A stretch of DNA of 64,000 bases from Arthrobacter sp. SLBN-122 (GCF_006715165.1 NZ_VFMS01000001.1:3286001-3350000); one strand, 5' to 3'. Shown: positions 9,043 through 17,500, counted from the first letter of the stretch. Translations and numbers: made by a program. The notes: a model not told the origin generated them from the sequence alone.

Positions 9043-9603
9043 ATGTTTAGCGCATTTGCAGATCGTATCCGGGGGCTCGCCTCGCTTTTCTGGCGCGAGG
9101 TGGCCAAATTCGGTGCGGTAGGCGGCGTGGCCTTCGTCATTGACAACGGGTTGACCTACTACCTGATGCACGGTCCCATGTCTGACAGCGAGGCGAAGGC
9201 CCGGTTCGTGGGGGCCACCGTAGCCACTGTCTTCTCCTGGGTGGCCAACCGTTTCTGGACTTTCCGCCACCGCCGCCAGGCCAACGTGCTCCGCGAGTTT
9301 GCCATGTTCGTCCTCATCAACGGCATTGGCATCGGTATCTCCACCGGCTTCACCGCCCTGGCCAAGTACGGGATGGGCATTGACGACAAGAACATGCTGT
9401 TCCTGGCGGGCGTGGCGGGCATCCTGGTTGCCACGGTGGTCCGCTTCTTCGCGTACCGCTTCCTGGTGTTCAACGAGGAACTGGACCAGGAGCCGGAGTT
9501 TTCCCACGACCACGAACTCATCGAAGCCCACCCGCACAGGGAGCACGCACGTGCCGCCGAGAATCCGGCTCCCACTTCCGCCGACGGCGGCCCCAAGTCA
9601 TAG
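9043..9603 (+). CDS. GtrA-family four-helix membrane protein
   Basis: A 186-residue GtrA-like protein with four predicted membrane helices. The KFGAVGGVAFVIDNGLTYYL opening and SWVANRFWTFRHRR are typical of the family. GtrA proteins are thought to help move polyprenyl-linked sugars across the membrane or to partner with glycosyltransferases. A hydrophilic Glu/His/Pro-rich tail follows residue 150. Start chosen at ATG 9043 because GGAGGG lies 6 nt upstream; the frame is open back to 9010. It diverges from purK, a neighbourhood I recall from mycobacteria too (Rv3277 beside purK). It ends 12 bp from the convergent TIGR03089 gene. Confidence 0.88.
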   Translation: MFSAFADRIRGLASLFWREVAKFGAVGGVAFVIDNGLTYYLMHGPMSDSEAKARFVGATVATVFSWVANRFWTFRHRRQANVLREFAMFVLINGIGIGISTGFTALAKYGMGIDDKNMLFLAGVAGILVATVVRFFAYRFLVFNEELDQEPEFSHDHELIEAHPHREHARAAENPAPTSADGGPKS

Positions 9604-9615
9604 GGTGGGCCGCTG

Positions 9616-10317
9616 CTAGCTGCCGTGGATGCGTTCGTCCGAGAGCAGTTTGTCAGTAAGCGCCACGTCAGCGTGGGTCAGCACCACTGAGCCGTCCTGC
9701 TGCCAGGCTCCCAGCGCGTTGGCCAACGCGGATTCGAGTCCTTGGTGCGCGGGAACGTGCACCCTGGCACCTTCCGAATGATGCAGAGCGAAACCGCTTG
9801 CCAGGTCGCTGTGCAGGATGGTGCGCCCATCGTGCGTCCGGATCGCGCAGGCTGACGGATCCGGATCGGAGTGCGGCATGAACACATCCCCGTGGGACCG
9901 TACCTCGGCGGCGTAGTCGAGGCAGCCGGCGGGAAGCTCCCCCGTCCAGCGCATTGCGAGGGCGGGCAGCGCAACTGCGATGACGGCGTCGTGCTGATCA
10001 CCGGCGCCGCTGGGATCGTCCGTGGCGAGAAAGTTTGCCGGGCCGTCGTCGAGCACGCTTTCCAGTCCCAGTTGCCAGCCCGCCAGCGCCCAGACCAGGG
10101 CTTTCCAGTGGGCCGGAAGCGCAAGCCGCAGCCGCATGCCCGGCTCCGCGTCCAACTCGTCCTGCAACAGGTTGCTGGTTTTGGCCACCCAGTTGTCCAG
10201 GACCCGTCCCGATAGTTCCACCCGCTCTGAGTCCGGCCCGTACCAGGTCAGGCGTGGTGCGGTGGAGTTGCCGGAACGGAGGCGGCCCATCAGGTCGATG
10301 GCGGGGATAGTCGTCAT
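9616..10317 (-). CDS. TIGR03089 family protein
   Basis: A 233-residue protein of the actinobacterial TIGR03089 family. It looks like the N-terminal part of an acyl-CoA ligase or AMP-binding enzyme without the catalytic ATP/AMP motifs: PRLTWYGPDSERVELSGRVL and RLALPAHWKALVWALAGWQL resemble the opening of those enzymes, then the protein ends. No function is known to me. The ATG has a CAGGAT box 6 nt upstream and no Shine-Dalgarno. Its location near LCP, purEK and whiB2 matches the context I recall in other actinobacteria. Confidence 0.82.
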   Translation of the reverse strand: MTTIPAIDLMGRLRSGNSTAPRLTWYGPDSERVELSGRVLDNWVAKTSNLLQDELDAEPGMRLRLALPAHWKALVWALAGWQLGLESVLDDGPANFLATDDPSGAGDQHDAVIAVALPALAMRWTGELPAGCLDYAAEVRSHGDVFMPHSDPDPSACAIRTHDGRTILHSDLASGFALHHSEGARVHVPAHQGLESALANALGAWQQDGSVVLTHADVALTDKLLSDERIHGS

Positions 10318-10323
10318 GGGTTC

Positions 10324-10329
10324 ATCCTG
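10324..10329 (-). promoter_or_regulatory. Possible leaderless -10 box for the TIGR03089 gene
   Basis: CAGGAT on the minus strand, 6 nt before the ATG. The first base deviates from TANNNT, but the critical A2 and T6 are present. Confidence 0.35.
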
Positions 10330-10387
10330 CCACTTCGGGAGTGTCCGGTCATGGGTGCGGATTGGCTCATCAGGCCGCGCCGATCAG

Positions 10388-10405
10388 GAGTGATATTAAT
10401 CACTC
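10388..10405. promoter_or_regulatory. Inverted repeat, possible operator
   Basis: GAGTGAT-ATTA-ATCACTC: perfect 7-bp arms around an AT spacer, the size of a site for a dimeric repressor. It lies about 200 bp upstream of the whiB2 promoter and about 60 bp upstream of the TIGR03089 start. Confidence 0.4.
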
Positions 10406-10508
10406 CCATTGCTAAGTGTGCTTGCTATTTCGGTCTGGACCGGGTATTTTCCCCGCCGTTCCAAAGAATTCAGCGCTTTTTGGCTGCTGTAGGTCGTCCC
10501 GCCGGATC

Positions 10509-10545
10509 CGCCACGCCCGGACGGATGGAAATCCCGGGCGTGGCG
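10509..10545. repeat. 12-bp stem hairpin upstream of whiB2
   Basis: CGCCACGCCCGG (10509-10520) pairs perfectly with CCGGGCGTGGCG (10534-10545) around a 13-nt loop. There is no T run. It lies upstream of the predicted whiB2 promoter, so it may insulate against read-through or be part of a longer leader. Confidence 0.6.
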
Positions 10546-10590
10546 TACGCAAACTTACCGGCTCCGACTGTCTATTATCCCGGCAACGGC

Positions 10591-10619
10591 TTGACTCGCC
10601 CTAGTTACACACGTGTAAT
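10591..10619 (+). promoter_or_regulatory. Sigma-70-type promoter for whiB2
   Basis: TTGACT (10591-10596), 17-bp spacer, TGTAAT (10614-10619). This is the best -35/-10 pair in the window. Transcription would start near 10626. ACACGTGT, a palindrome, overlaps the spacer/-10 junction. Confidence 0.65.
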
Positions 10620-10706
10620 TAGGTAACTAAAGCAATTGCGCAAATACCGGCACACAACCGAGTGCCCACGTATCCAGGCAGTGGCTGAAACATCAGGAGG
10701 GTCGCC

Positions 10707-11240
10707 GTGGGGCAAGCAGAGCGTATCCAGGAAGATGCCGTCGTGGCAGGTCAGGCAACGGCAAAATACCGTGCGCGGGGGGTGCCTAGCGATTGGTATG
10801 TGGACCCCGCCGATCCTGATGCTGCAGAGCGGTACAACACGAATTCGAGCAGTGTCCTCGAGGACCAGGCCACGGCCTTCCTTGCCGCGCATGAAGCCCT
10901 GCTCGACGGCGGTGCGGAGCCGGAAGACGAGCTTGATCCGCCGATGGAGCTGGCTGCGCCCGGCACCGCCCAGCCGGTTTGGATCGGACTGCCCCTCCAA
11001 CAGGACTTCGACGACGAGGGCGAACTTGGCTGGCAGACGGACGCGCTGTGCGCCCAGACGGACCCGGAAGCCTTCTTCCCGGAAAAGGGCGGTTCCACCC
11101 GCGATGCCAAGAAGGTCTGTGGTGCCTGCAATGTCAGGTCACAGTGCCTGGAGTACGCGCTGGCCAATGACGAACGGTTCGGCATCTGGGGCGGCCTTTC
11201 CGAGCGTGAGCGCCGGCGGCTAAGGAAGCGAGCAATCTAA
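10707..11240 (+). CDS. whiB2: WhiB-family iron-sulfur regulator, WhiB2/WhmD type
   Basis: A 177-residue WhiB protein. The four cluster-binding cysteines are Cys115, Cys138, Cys141 and Cys147 (C-X22-C-X2-C-X5-C). The turn motif FGIWGG is at about 159-163, followed by the basic SERERRRLRKR tail that contacts DNA or RNA polymerase. The WhiB2 group binds a [4Fe-4S] cluster, partners with sigma factor region 4 and controls septation in actinobacteria (family knowledge). The first 105 residues are an acidic, low-similarity extension. Start is GTG 10707 with a perfect AGGAGG 6 nt upstream. The giant glycosyltransferase follows immediately, so they probably share a transcript. Confidence 0.93.
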   Translation: MGQAERIQEDAVVAGQATAKYRARGVPSDWYVDPADPDAAERYNTNSSSVLEDQATAFLAAHEALLDGGAEPEDELDPPMELAAPGTAQPVWIGLPLQQDFDDEGELGWQTDALCAQTDPEAFFPEKGGSTRDAKKVCGACNVRSQCLEYALANDERFGIWGGLSERERRRLRKRAI

Positions 11241-11269
11241 TTCTTCAGAATGTCCATGTCACTGCCGTT

Positions 11270-14200
11270 GTGGTCGCCCACAACGGCAGTGCCTATCTGC
11301 CCAGAACCCTTTCGGCCCTGGCGGCCCAAACCAGGCCCGTGGACCATGCCATCGGCGTTGATACCGGATCGCGCGACGACTCGTACAGCCTCCTTCAGGG
11401 AGCCCTGGGTGGGGGTGCCGTTGTCAGCCACCCCCGTGGAAAGGGCGGCATGGGCGCCGCCGTTTCCGCCGGGCTGGGCGCACTGGCGCCCTTCCAGGCA
11501 ACCGCTGACGGTGCCGGGACCGAGTGGATCTGGCTGCTGCACGATGACGCGGCGCCGGCGCCGGAGGCATTGGCGGAACTCCTGGGCGCCGTGGAGCGGG
11601 CGCCTTCGGTGACCGTCGCCGGCTGTAAACAGCTGGACTGGCATTCGCCGCGGAAACTGATGGATGTGGGCCTTTCCACGAGCCGGTGGGCCGAACGGCT
11701 TACCCTGATCGACGCCGATGAGATGGACCAGGGCCAGTACGATGGCCGCACCGATACCTTCGCCGTAAATTCCGCCGGCATGCTTGTCCGGCGCGACATC
11801 TGGGAACACCTGGGCGGCTTCGACCCCGCGCTGCCCGGCAGCGGCGACGACGTCGATTTTTGCTGGCGGAACCGGCTGGCAGGCCACCGCGTCGTAGTGG
11901 TCCCTGCAGCCCGCGTCTTCCATGTGGCGCACCGGCCGCATGCCCTTGGAAACCCGTCCGCGGCCCGGAAGGCGCAGGTCCACCTGCGCCTGAAGCACAG
12001 CCCGCTCTGGATGGTGCCCGTCCACGGCATCGGTGCACTGTTGGGCAGCCTCTTCAAGCTGGTCCTGAGCATTGTGGTCAAGGATCCGGGCCACGGTATC
12101 TCCCAGCTGGTAGCCACCTTCGCTGCCCTGGGCCGTCCCGGGGCCGTGGCGAGAGCCCGGCGGGCAGCCAAACGGACCCGGCGCATCCGCCGGTCCGTGA
12201 TCCGCAAGCTCCAAACACCCCGCCGCGAGGTGTGGAGCCACCGCAGGTCGTTGATGGAGGCGCTGGGATCCGACGGCTCAGGCGGCGACCATCTCGTTCA
12301 GGATCCGCTCGCGCACCAACCCACCGGCGATGCAGCGGACGATTTTGCCGCCCTCGCCACCACTAAACGCGGCTGGGTGGGTAACGGCGCCCTTGCAGCC
12401 GTCATCATCGCAGCCGTCGCCTCGCTGCTGGCCCTGGCAGGTCTGTTCCGCGCAGGGGCCGTAGCCGGCGGCGCCCTGATTCCCGTCTCCTCCCACCTTG
12501 GGGACATCTGGCATAACGCCTCCAGCTGGTGGGTCAGCCTCGGCGCAGGCCTTCCCGGCCACGGCGATCCCTTTGACTATGTGCTGTGGATCCTCGGTGT
12601 CTTCGGCGGTGGTGACGCCAACCCCGCCATGGCATGGCTGCTCCTGCTCGGGGCCCCGCTGTCCGGACTCACTGCGTGGTTCGCAGCGGGCGGGGTAACC
12701 GTACGCCGCCGGCTCAGGTTCGTGGCGGCGCTCTTCTGGGCTGCCGCGCCGGCGCTCCAGATAGCCCTGAACCAGGGCCGCGCCGGTGCCTTGGTCGCGC
12801 ACATCATGCTTCCGCTGGTGGTCCTGGGCCTGCTCCGGGCCACGGGGTCTGCGGTAGGCCATGGCCGCTTCAACCCTGCCCCGGCACTCGAGGGCCGGCC
12901 GGCTGAACTGCCTCCGGCCAAGGCAGGCATCAACGGCGTGCCTTCCTGGACGGCTGCCGCAGCTGCCGGCCTGGCCCTGGCAGTCACTACGGCGTCAGCT
13001 CCCTCCCTGCTCGTCCCGGCGGCTGTTGTCATCGTGCTCTGCGGCCTCCTGCTGGGGCGGCGCGGGCGGACTGTGTGGTGGGCCTTGCTGCCCACTGCGG
13101 CCTTGTTTGTCCCCTTCGCGCTGTCCACCCTTGACCGGCCCAGGGCACTGCTGGCGGATCCCGGACTCCCGCAGGAGTTCGATGCCGCCCCGCTGTGGCA
13201 GCAGCTCCTGGGCCAGCCCCTGTCGTTCGACCCAGCCGCAGGCCTCCACGGACTGGCAGCCTTCACCGGCGGAACGGCGCCCTGGGCCCTGCTGCTGGCG
13301 CTCCTCATCGCCGGACCGGTACTGGTCCTTGCCCTGGTGGGCCTCCTCGGCCCGGGGCGCCGGGCCGGGACCGCCAGATGGTTCTGGATTGCAGCCGTTA
13401 TCGTATTGGCCGGCGGATGGCTGGCCAGCCACGTCGCAACCGGCCTGAATGCAGGGGTCATGGTGTCGCCATTCACCGGACCCGCCGTGTCCGCCGCGTC
13501 CTTCGCCCTCCTCGCAGCAGCCCTCCTCGGAGCCGAGCAGCTGCTGTCCGTAGCAGACCGGACTTCCGGTGGCCCTGCAAAGACCAGGACCGCGGCCCGT
13601 GCCGGCATCGCCCTGGGCCTGGTGGTGCTGGTGGCAGGACCACTGGCCGGAATGGCAGCCTGGTCAACACAGAACCTGCTGCGTCCGGCCGTCGCCGCCG
13701 CACCTGCGATCTCAACGGCGGGAAGTGCTCCCGGTCCAGCCGCTTCCGGCAGCGGGGGCGCACTGGGCGCTCCGCGGCTGGTTGAGGCCGCCCCCGGGCG
13801 GTCCCTGCCTGCTACGGCCATTGACCGGGGCGAGGGTCCTGAGCAGACGCGCACCCTCCTGCTCAGTACCGGCGATGACGGCACCTTCAACGCCTCCCTG
13901 ATGCGCGGGAGCGGCACCACCCTGGACAGCCTCTCGGCCATCGCCTCCGCACGGAACATCATTGGCGCTCCGGGCGCGGAAGAGGTGCGTGAGGACGACG
14001 ACGTCACCACTGCAGTCCGCCGCGTTGTGGCTACCCTTGTGGCCGGGCAGGGCGTGGATCCGCGTTCCGACCTCGAACAACTCGGTGTCGGCTTCGTGGT
14101 GCTCCGGTCCGCGGACACCGCAGCCCAGCTGACCGCCAGCCGGATGGATGCCGTTCCCGGCCTGGTGGCCGTGGGACAGACCGATGTTGGCTGGCTGTGG

Positions 14201-14635
14201 CGGATCAGCCCGCTCAACCAGCCCGTTCTGCAGGCTGCCGACGTTGCCCACCGTGTCCGCATTGTCGATCCCCGCGGTGCGGCCACCGCCCTGGTGGCCT
14301 CCGGGACCGAAGAGGTTAACGCTGCTGTCCCGGCAGGCGCGGAGGGCCGGTTGGTGGTACTCGCCGAGCGTGCTGATCCCGGTTGGACTGCGTGGCTGGA
14401 CGGGCGGAAGCTGACCTCCACCACCTCCGGCTGGTCCCAGGCGTTCACCCTTCCGGCAGCCGGCGGCCAGCTGACCGTCCGTTATGAAAACCCCTGGTCG
14501 TTCTGGACGGCCGCCGCGCAGATCACAGTGATAGGACTGACGGTGATCCTTGCCATTCCCATGCCGGCCCGGCGGCCGCGGACCGGCCTCTCCCGTGACG
14601 AGGGCTCCCTGCGTAAGGAACACCAAAATGCATGA
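11270..14635 (+). CDS. Giant membrane-bound family 2 glycosyltransferase
   Basis: About 1,121 residues from the first conventional start (GTG 11270). Residues 1-280 are a GT-A/GT2 domain: VAHNGSAYLPRTLSALAAQT, the VDTGSRDDS sugar-nucleotide motif, the LLHDDAAP acidic motif and GSGDDVDFCWRNRLAGH. A basic linker leads to around ten or more hydrophobic helices (about 370-790). A Ser/Thr/Asp-rich C-terminal extracytoplasmic region and a last helix near 1,085-1,105 complete the protein. Such proteins are believed to build envelope polysaccharide; donor and acceptor are unknown. Beginning at 11270 loses half of the first beta strand: the frame is open upstream (encoding LQNVHVTAVV) with no ATG, GTG or TTG, but ATT at 11240 overlaps the whiB2 stop (TAATT) 11 nt after AGGAAG. 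The true start is uncertain. The 3' end overlaps the DUF5719 start. Confidence 0.88.
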   Translation: MVAHNGSAYLPRTLSALAAQTRPVDHAIGVDTGSRDDSYSLLQGALGGGAVVSHPRGKGGMGAAVSAGLGALAPFQATADGAGTEWIWLLHDDAAPAPEALAELLGAVERAPSVTVAGCKQLDWHSPRKLMDVGLSTSRWAERLTLIDADEMDQGQYDGRTDTFAVNSAGMLVRRDIWEHLGGFDPALPGSGDDVDFCWRNRLAGHRVVVVPAARVFHVAHRPHALGNPSAARKAQVHLRLKHSPLWMVPVHGIGALLGSLFKLVLSIVVKDPGHGISQLVATFAALGRPGAVARARRAAKRTRRIRRSVIRKLQTPRREVWSHRRSLMEALGSDGSGGDHLVQDPLAHQPTGDAADDFAALATTKRGWVGNGALAAVIIAAVASLLALAGLFRAGAVAGGALIPVSSHLGDIWHNASSWWVSLGAGLPGHGDPFDYVLWILGVFGGGDANPAMAWLLLLGAPLSGLTAWFAAGGVTVRRRLRFVAALFWAAAPALQIALNQGRAGALVAHIMLPLVVLGLLRATGSAVGHGRFNPAPALEGRPAELPPAKAGINGVPSWTAAAAAGLALAVTTASAPSLLVPAAVVIVLCGLLLGRRGRTVWWALLPTAALFVPFALSTLDRPRALLADPGLPQEFDAAPLWQQLLGQPLSFDPAAGLHGLAAFTGGTAPWALLLALLIAGPVLVLALVGLLGPGRRAGTARWFWIAAVIVLAGGWLASHVATGLNAGVMVSPFTGPAVSAASFALLAAALLGAEQLLSVADRTSGGPAKTRTAARAGIALGLVVLVAGPLAGMAAWSTQNLLRPAVAAAPAISTAGSAPGPAASGSGGALGAPRLVEAAPGRSLPATAIDRGEGPEQTRTLLLSTGDDGTFNASLMRGSGTTLDSLSAIASARNIIGAPGAEEVREDDDVTTAVRRVVATLVAGQGVDPRSDLEQLGVGFVVLRSADTAAQLTASRMDAVPGLVAVGQTDVGWLWRISPLNQPVLQAADVAHRVRIVDPRGAATALVASGTEEVNAAVPAGAEGRLVVLAERADPGWTAWLDGRKLTSTTSGWSQAFTLPAAGGQLTVRYENPWSFWTAAAQITVIGLTVILAIPMPARRPRTGLSRDEGSLRKEHQNA

Positions 14636-16376
14636 CCACACCCCGCCGGCAGCGGCGACGCCACCAGCTGACGCCGAAACGCCGGCTGCAAGCAAACCGC
14701 CGCTTGCAGGAGACAAGACGGCTGCAGCCGCAAAACCGGCTCCGGAAGGAACTGCGGCCGGTACAGGCAGGAAGGCACCAGGGCGCGGCGCCACCATGCT
14801 GCCCGGCGGCAAGGGCCGCGCAGCATCCGTAGCCGGGGTAGCTGCAGGACTCCTTATCCTCGCCGGGGGAGCGGCCGTGGTGGCCGCCGGGTCATTGGTG
14901 CCGCATCCTGAAAGCAGCCGCATTGTGCCGGTGGCGGAAGCCGCGGTCCCCGCAGGTGCCAGCGTCGGCGTCTGCCCAGGTCCTGCCCGCCTGCTGGAAG
15001 GCACCGACGCGGGCACGGACGCCCAGTTCCGGCCCGAGTCCGCCACCGCGGCAACCAGGGTCAGCGCCGCGGTGCTCAGCGCGGGCGGTGTGCTTCCCGG
15101 GAGCCGGCTGGCACGCCTCGACGGAACAGCCGCCGTCGAAATCGCCAAGGACCCGGGTCCGGCGCCCACTGCCGTCGCACCCCAGGAACTCCTTGCCGGA
15201 GTAGTTGCCGACCGGGCGGCGGACCAGGTCAATGTCCTCAGGGCAGATGCCCTGGCAAACCAGAATGCCTCAGCTGCAGGGGCCATGAAATACACCGCCA
15301 GCGACGGCGATCTGCAGGGCAGTGCCGCTGCGACGTGCGGGCAACCCTCGAACGATCAATGGCTGGCAGGTGCCGCCACCACTGTTGGCCGCACCTCCGT
15401 GCTCGCCCTGACCAACGCCTCCAGCACACCTGCCACCGTGAGCCTGGAGCTTTTCGGGGCAGGCGGGCAGATCCAGGCTCCGGGCAGCCGCGGCCTGCTG
15501 GTTGCGCCCGGCACCACCCGCAGCGTCGTCCTCGCCGGCCTGGCGCCCAGCGAGTCCCAGCTCACCGTGCACGTGCGGAGCGCGGGTGGTCCGGTTGCCG
15601 CATCCATCCAGCAAAGCGTCCTGCGCGGCCTCACTCCCGGCGGCGTGGATTTCATTAGCCCGGGGACTGCGCCTGCAGTCCGCCAGGTGATGACGGGCGT
15701 GGACATCCAGGACCCTTCCGGGGTCGCCGCACTGACGGGGCAGCCGGGGTACGGGGACGCGGGGCCCGCCCTTGAGCTGACCGTTCCCGGTGCCTCGGAT
15801 GCCGTGGTGGAGATCAAGCTGTACGGGCGGGACGGGCAGCACGCACTTCCCTCCGGCGGCGTCATCACCGCGAAAGCGGGGTCGACCACGGAAGTATCCC
15901 TGGCGGGCGTTCCTGCCGGCCAATACACTGTGGCGGCCTCGTCCGACGTGTCCTTCGTCGCGGCGGCACGGATGAGCCGCGGGCTTCAAGCGGGGCAGCC
16001 CTCGGATGTCGCGTGGGCGCCATCCGCTGTCCGGCTGGGAAGCCAGCACGTGGTTCCCGTCCCCAAGGGCGGGCTTCGCCAGTTGGTGTTCGGCGCCCTT
16101 GATGCCCGGGCCACCATCACCTACGCACCCATTACGGCTGATGGAAAGGTGCGGGCAGCCGCTGCTGCGGACATCGCCGGGGGGACAACCGCCTCCATCA
16201 GTGTTCCGGAGCAGGCCGACGGGGCCGACGTCGTGGGCTATGTAGTGTCCGCGTCCGGTGACGCCGCCTATGGAGCGGTTCTCGTGGGGCAGGACGGCCG
16301 CAACGACGTTTCCTCCCTGGCCTTCCTGGCTGCCGCCGCCGGCCGGGAGACAGTCCCGGTTGCATTGGGTTACTAA
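14628..16376 (+). CDS. DUF5719 family secreted/membrane-anchored protein
   Basis: 582 residues. An Ala/Pro/Lys-rich cytoplasmic tail of about 60 residues leads to one hydrophobic segment (SVAGVAAGLLILAGGAAVVA, about 67-86), then a long extracytoplasmic region made of beta-rich repeats (SLELFGAGGQIQAPGSRGLL and similar). This matches DUF5719, an actinobacterial family of unknown function that regularly sits between whiB2/GT genes and the zincin-like gene. Start is ATG 14628 with AAGGAA 7 nt upstream; the frame is open to 14550. The ATG overlaps the glycosyltransferase stop (ATGCATGA), so translation is probably coupled. Confidence 0.83.
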   Translation: MHDHTPPAAATPPADAETPAASKPPLAGDKTAAAAKPAPEGTAAGTGRKAPGRGATMLPGGKGRAASVAGVAAGLLILAGGAAVVAAGSLVPHPESSRIVPVAEAAVPAGASVGVCPGPARLLEGTDAGTDAQFRPESATAATRVSAAVLSAGGVLPGSRLARLDGTAAVEIAKDPGPAPTAVAPQELLAGVVADRAADQVNVLRADALANQNASAAGAMKYTASDGDLQGSAAATCGQPSNDQWLAGAATTVGRTSVLALTNASSTPATVSLELFGAGGQIQAPGSRGLLVAPGTTRSVVLAGLAPSESQLTVHVRSAGGPVAASIQQSVLRGLTPGGVDFISPGTAPAVRQVMTGVDIQDPSGVAALTGQPGYGDAGPALELTVPGASDAVVEIKLYGRDGQHALPSGGVITAKAGSTTEVSLAGVPAGQYTVAASSDVSFVAAARMSRGLQAGQPSDVAWAPSAVRLGSQHVVPVPKGGLRQLVFGALDARATITYAPITADGKVRAAAAADIAGGTTASISVPEQADGADVVGYVVSASGDAAYGAVLVGQDGRNDVSSLAFLAAAAGRETVPVALGY

Positions 16377-16404
16377 GGTTTGCCAGGCTTCCCGGCTGCC
16401 GGCG

Positions 16405-16917
16405 TCAGTAGCGGCGGCGGTATACGGGATCCAATGTCTCCGGCGCCACGCCGAGCATCTCCGCGGTGTGTTCCACCACCACGTCGTGAACCAGGTCCTG
16501 GAGCTCCTCCACGCCCGAGCAGGCCTGCTCCACCACCCGCCGGTACACCGTAATCATGGGTCCGTCCTCGCCGAAAGCGGGCGTGTATGAGCCCATGGGA
16601 GGCGTGGACGCATTCGCGGCCAGCTGTTCAAGGTCCGGCGGGATCTCGTCCACGCCAAAGCGCACGCCGTCGAGGGTTTTGCCCCAAATGTCGTGCAGCC
16701 GCTGGGCCGAATCCAGCACCATGTCGTCAAACCGGTCTGCGCGGGTCCGGTACCCGGGATGGGTGGGCAGCATTATCTCGCCCCGAAGGCCACGCCCGTG
16801 GCGGTTCCGGCGCCGCCTGAAGAAGCTCCTGCCCGCGGTCTCCACACCCGTTGCCACGCGGGCATCCGGGTCAGCCAACCGGACCGAAAAACCTGATTCA
16901 TGGTTCGATGACTGCAT
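16405..16917 (-). CDS. Zincin-like metallopeptidase-family protein lacking HExxH
   Basis: 170 residues, related to the small zincin-like family (PF06262 type) that accompanies whiB2 in actinobacteria. A basic, disordered start (RRRRNRHGRGLRG) is followed by RTRADRFDDMVLDSAQRL, GVDEIPPD, the ITVYRR strand, and a helix reading VHDVVVEHTAEMLG. In catalytic relatives that helix carries HExxH; here the zinc-binding pattern is absent, so peptidase activity is doubtful. ATG 16917 is supported by TACAGT ending 6 nt upstream (leaderless). The gene is convergent with DUF5719 (28 bp apart) and divergent from DUF3499. Confidence 0.78.
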   Translation of the reverse strand: MQSSNHESGFSVRLADPDARVATGVETAGRSFFRRRRNRHGRGLRGEIMLPTHPGYRTRADRFDDMVLDSAQRLHDIWGKTLDGVRFGVDEIPPDLEQLAANASTPPMGSYTPAFGEDGPMITVYRRVVEQACSGVEELQDLVHDVVVEHTAEMLGVAPETLDPVYRRRY

Positions 16918-16923
16918 ACATCG

Positions 16924-16929
16924 ACTGTA
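16924..16929 (-). promoter_or_regulatory. Leaderless -10 box for the zincin-like gene
   Basis: TACAGT on the minus strand, then 6 nt, then ATG 16917. It decides between several possible starts of this gene. Confidence 0.5.
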
Positions 16930-17020
16930 AACCCGGTGGCGGAATTACGCGATACATCCCTTTGGGTGCGGAGGCGCGTCGGCCAGTGCGGCAATGCCGG
17001 GCTTTTGCGCGGTGAAGGGG

Positions 17021-17026
17021 TAGTCT
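17021..17026 (+). promoter_or_regulatory. Probable leaderless -10 box for DUF3499
   Basis: TAGTCT with 8 nt to the GTG at 17035. GAAGGGG just upstream is too far (14 nt) to be a good Shine-Dalgarno. Confidence 0.4.
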
Positions 17027-17034
17027 GTGATGTC

Positions 17035-17421
17035 GTGGGAGCTATCCGTCAGTGTTCAAGGTCAGCCTGCCGCCAGTCGGCGGTAGCCACCCTGACGTAC
17101 GTGTATGCAGACTCCACTGCAGTCCTTGGTCCACTGGCCACCTACGCCGAACCGCACTGCTACGACCTCTGCGAGCAGCACGCCGACTCCTTGACGGTTC
17201 CCCGCGGCTGGGAAGTACTGCGCCTGGCCATGCCATCAACCCCACAGCAGCCGGGGCCCGATGACCTGCTGGCGCTGGCCAACGCCGTGCGCGATGCGGC
17301 TGCACTCCCGCCGGAAGCCCAGCCACCGGGCCAGCGGGGACACCATTCCGCCCTTGAAGCTCCTGCAGGCGCTGAAGGCGTACGCCGGGGCCACCTGCGG
17401 GTCCTTCGGGAACCTTCCTGA
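17035..17421 (+). CDS. DUF3499 family small zinc-ribbon-like protein
   Basis: 128 residues. Two cysteine pairs look like a metal-binding knuckle: QCSRSACRQ near the N-terminus and HCYDLCEQH near residue 45. The ATLTYVYADSTAVLGPLATY stretch is characteristic of DUF3499, an actinobacterial family of unknown function. Start chosen at GTG 17035 because the conserved region begins directly there (VGAIRQCSRSAC); the frame is open to ATG 16936. In mycobacteria the next gene is manB (phosphomannomutase), but here Trm112 follows directly. Confidence 0.8.
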   Translation: MGAIRQCSRSACRQSAVATLTYVYADSTAVLGPLATYAEPHCYDLCEQHADSLTVPRGWEVLRLAMPSTPQQPGPDDLLALANAVRDAAALPPEAQPPGQRGHHSALEAPAGAEGVRRGHLRVLREPS

Positions 17422-17435
17422 CCTGCATCTGGCGG

Positions 17436-17441
17436 TAGGCT
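17436..17441 (+). promoter_or_regulatory. -10 box upstream of Trm112-like gene
   Basis: TAGGCT 15 bp after the DUF3499 stop. It predicts a leader of about 53 nt before the ATG at 17501. Confidence 0.4.
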
Positions 17442-17500
17442 GGAAGCTGCACATCTTTTCCGCTACCGGCGCGAGCGCGCCCGCCAGGGAGCATGAACAA

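Larger units (their letters stand above)
10318..10706. other. 389-bp divergent intergenic region upstream of whiB2
   Basis: No gene is visible here. The stretch is more AT-rich than its surroundings. It holds a short inverted repeat (10388-10405), a 12-bp hairpin (10509-10545), a good sigma-70-like promoter (10591-10619) and a leader of about 80 nt before whiB2. The outer 10324-10329 hexamer may serve the divergent TIGR03089 gene. Confidence 0.7.

Noticed and set aside
12577..14448. 623-codon open frame antisense to the giant glycosyltransferase
   Set aside because: Shadow of the + strand gene, Ser/Arg/Pro/Ala-rich, without motifs.
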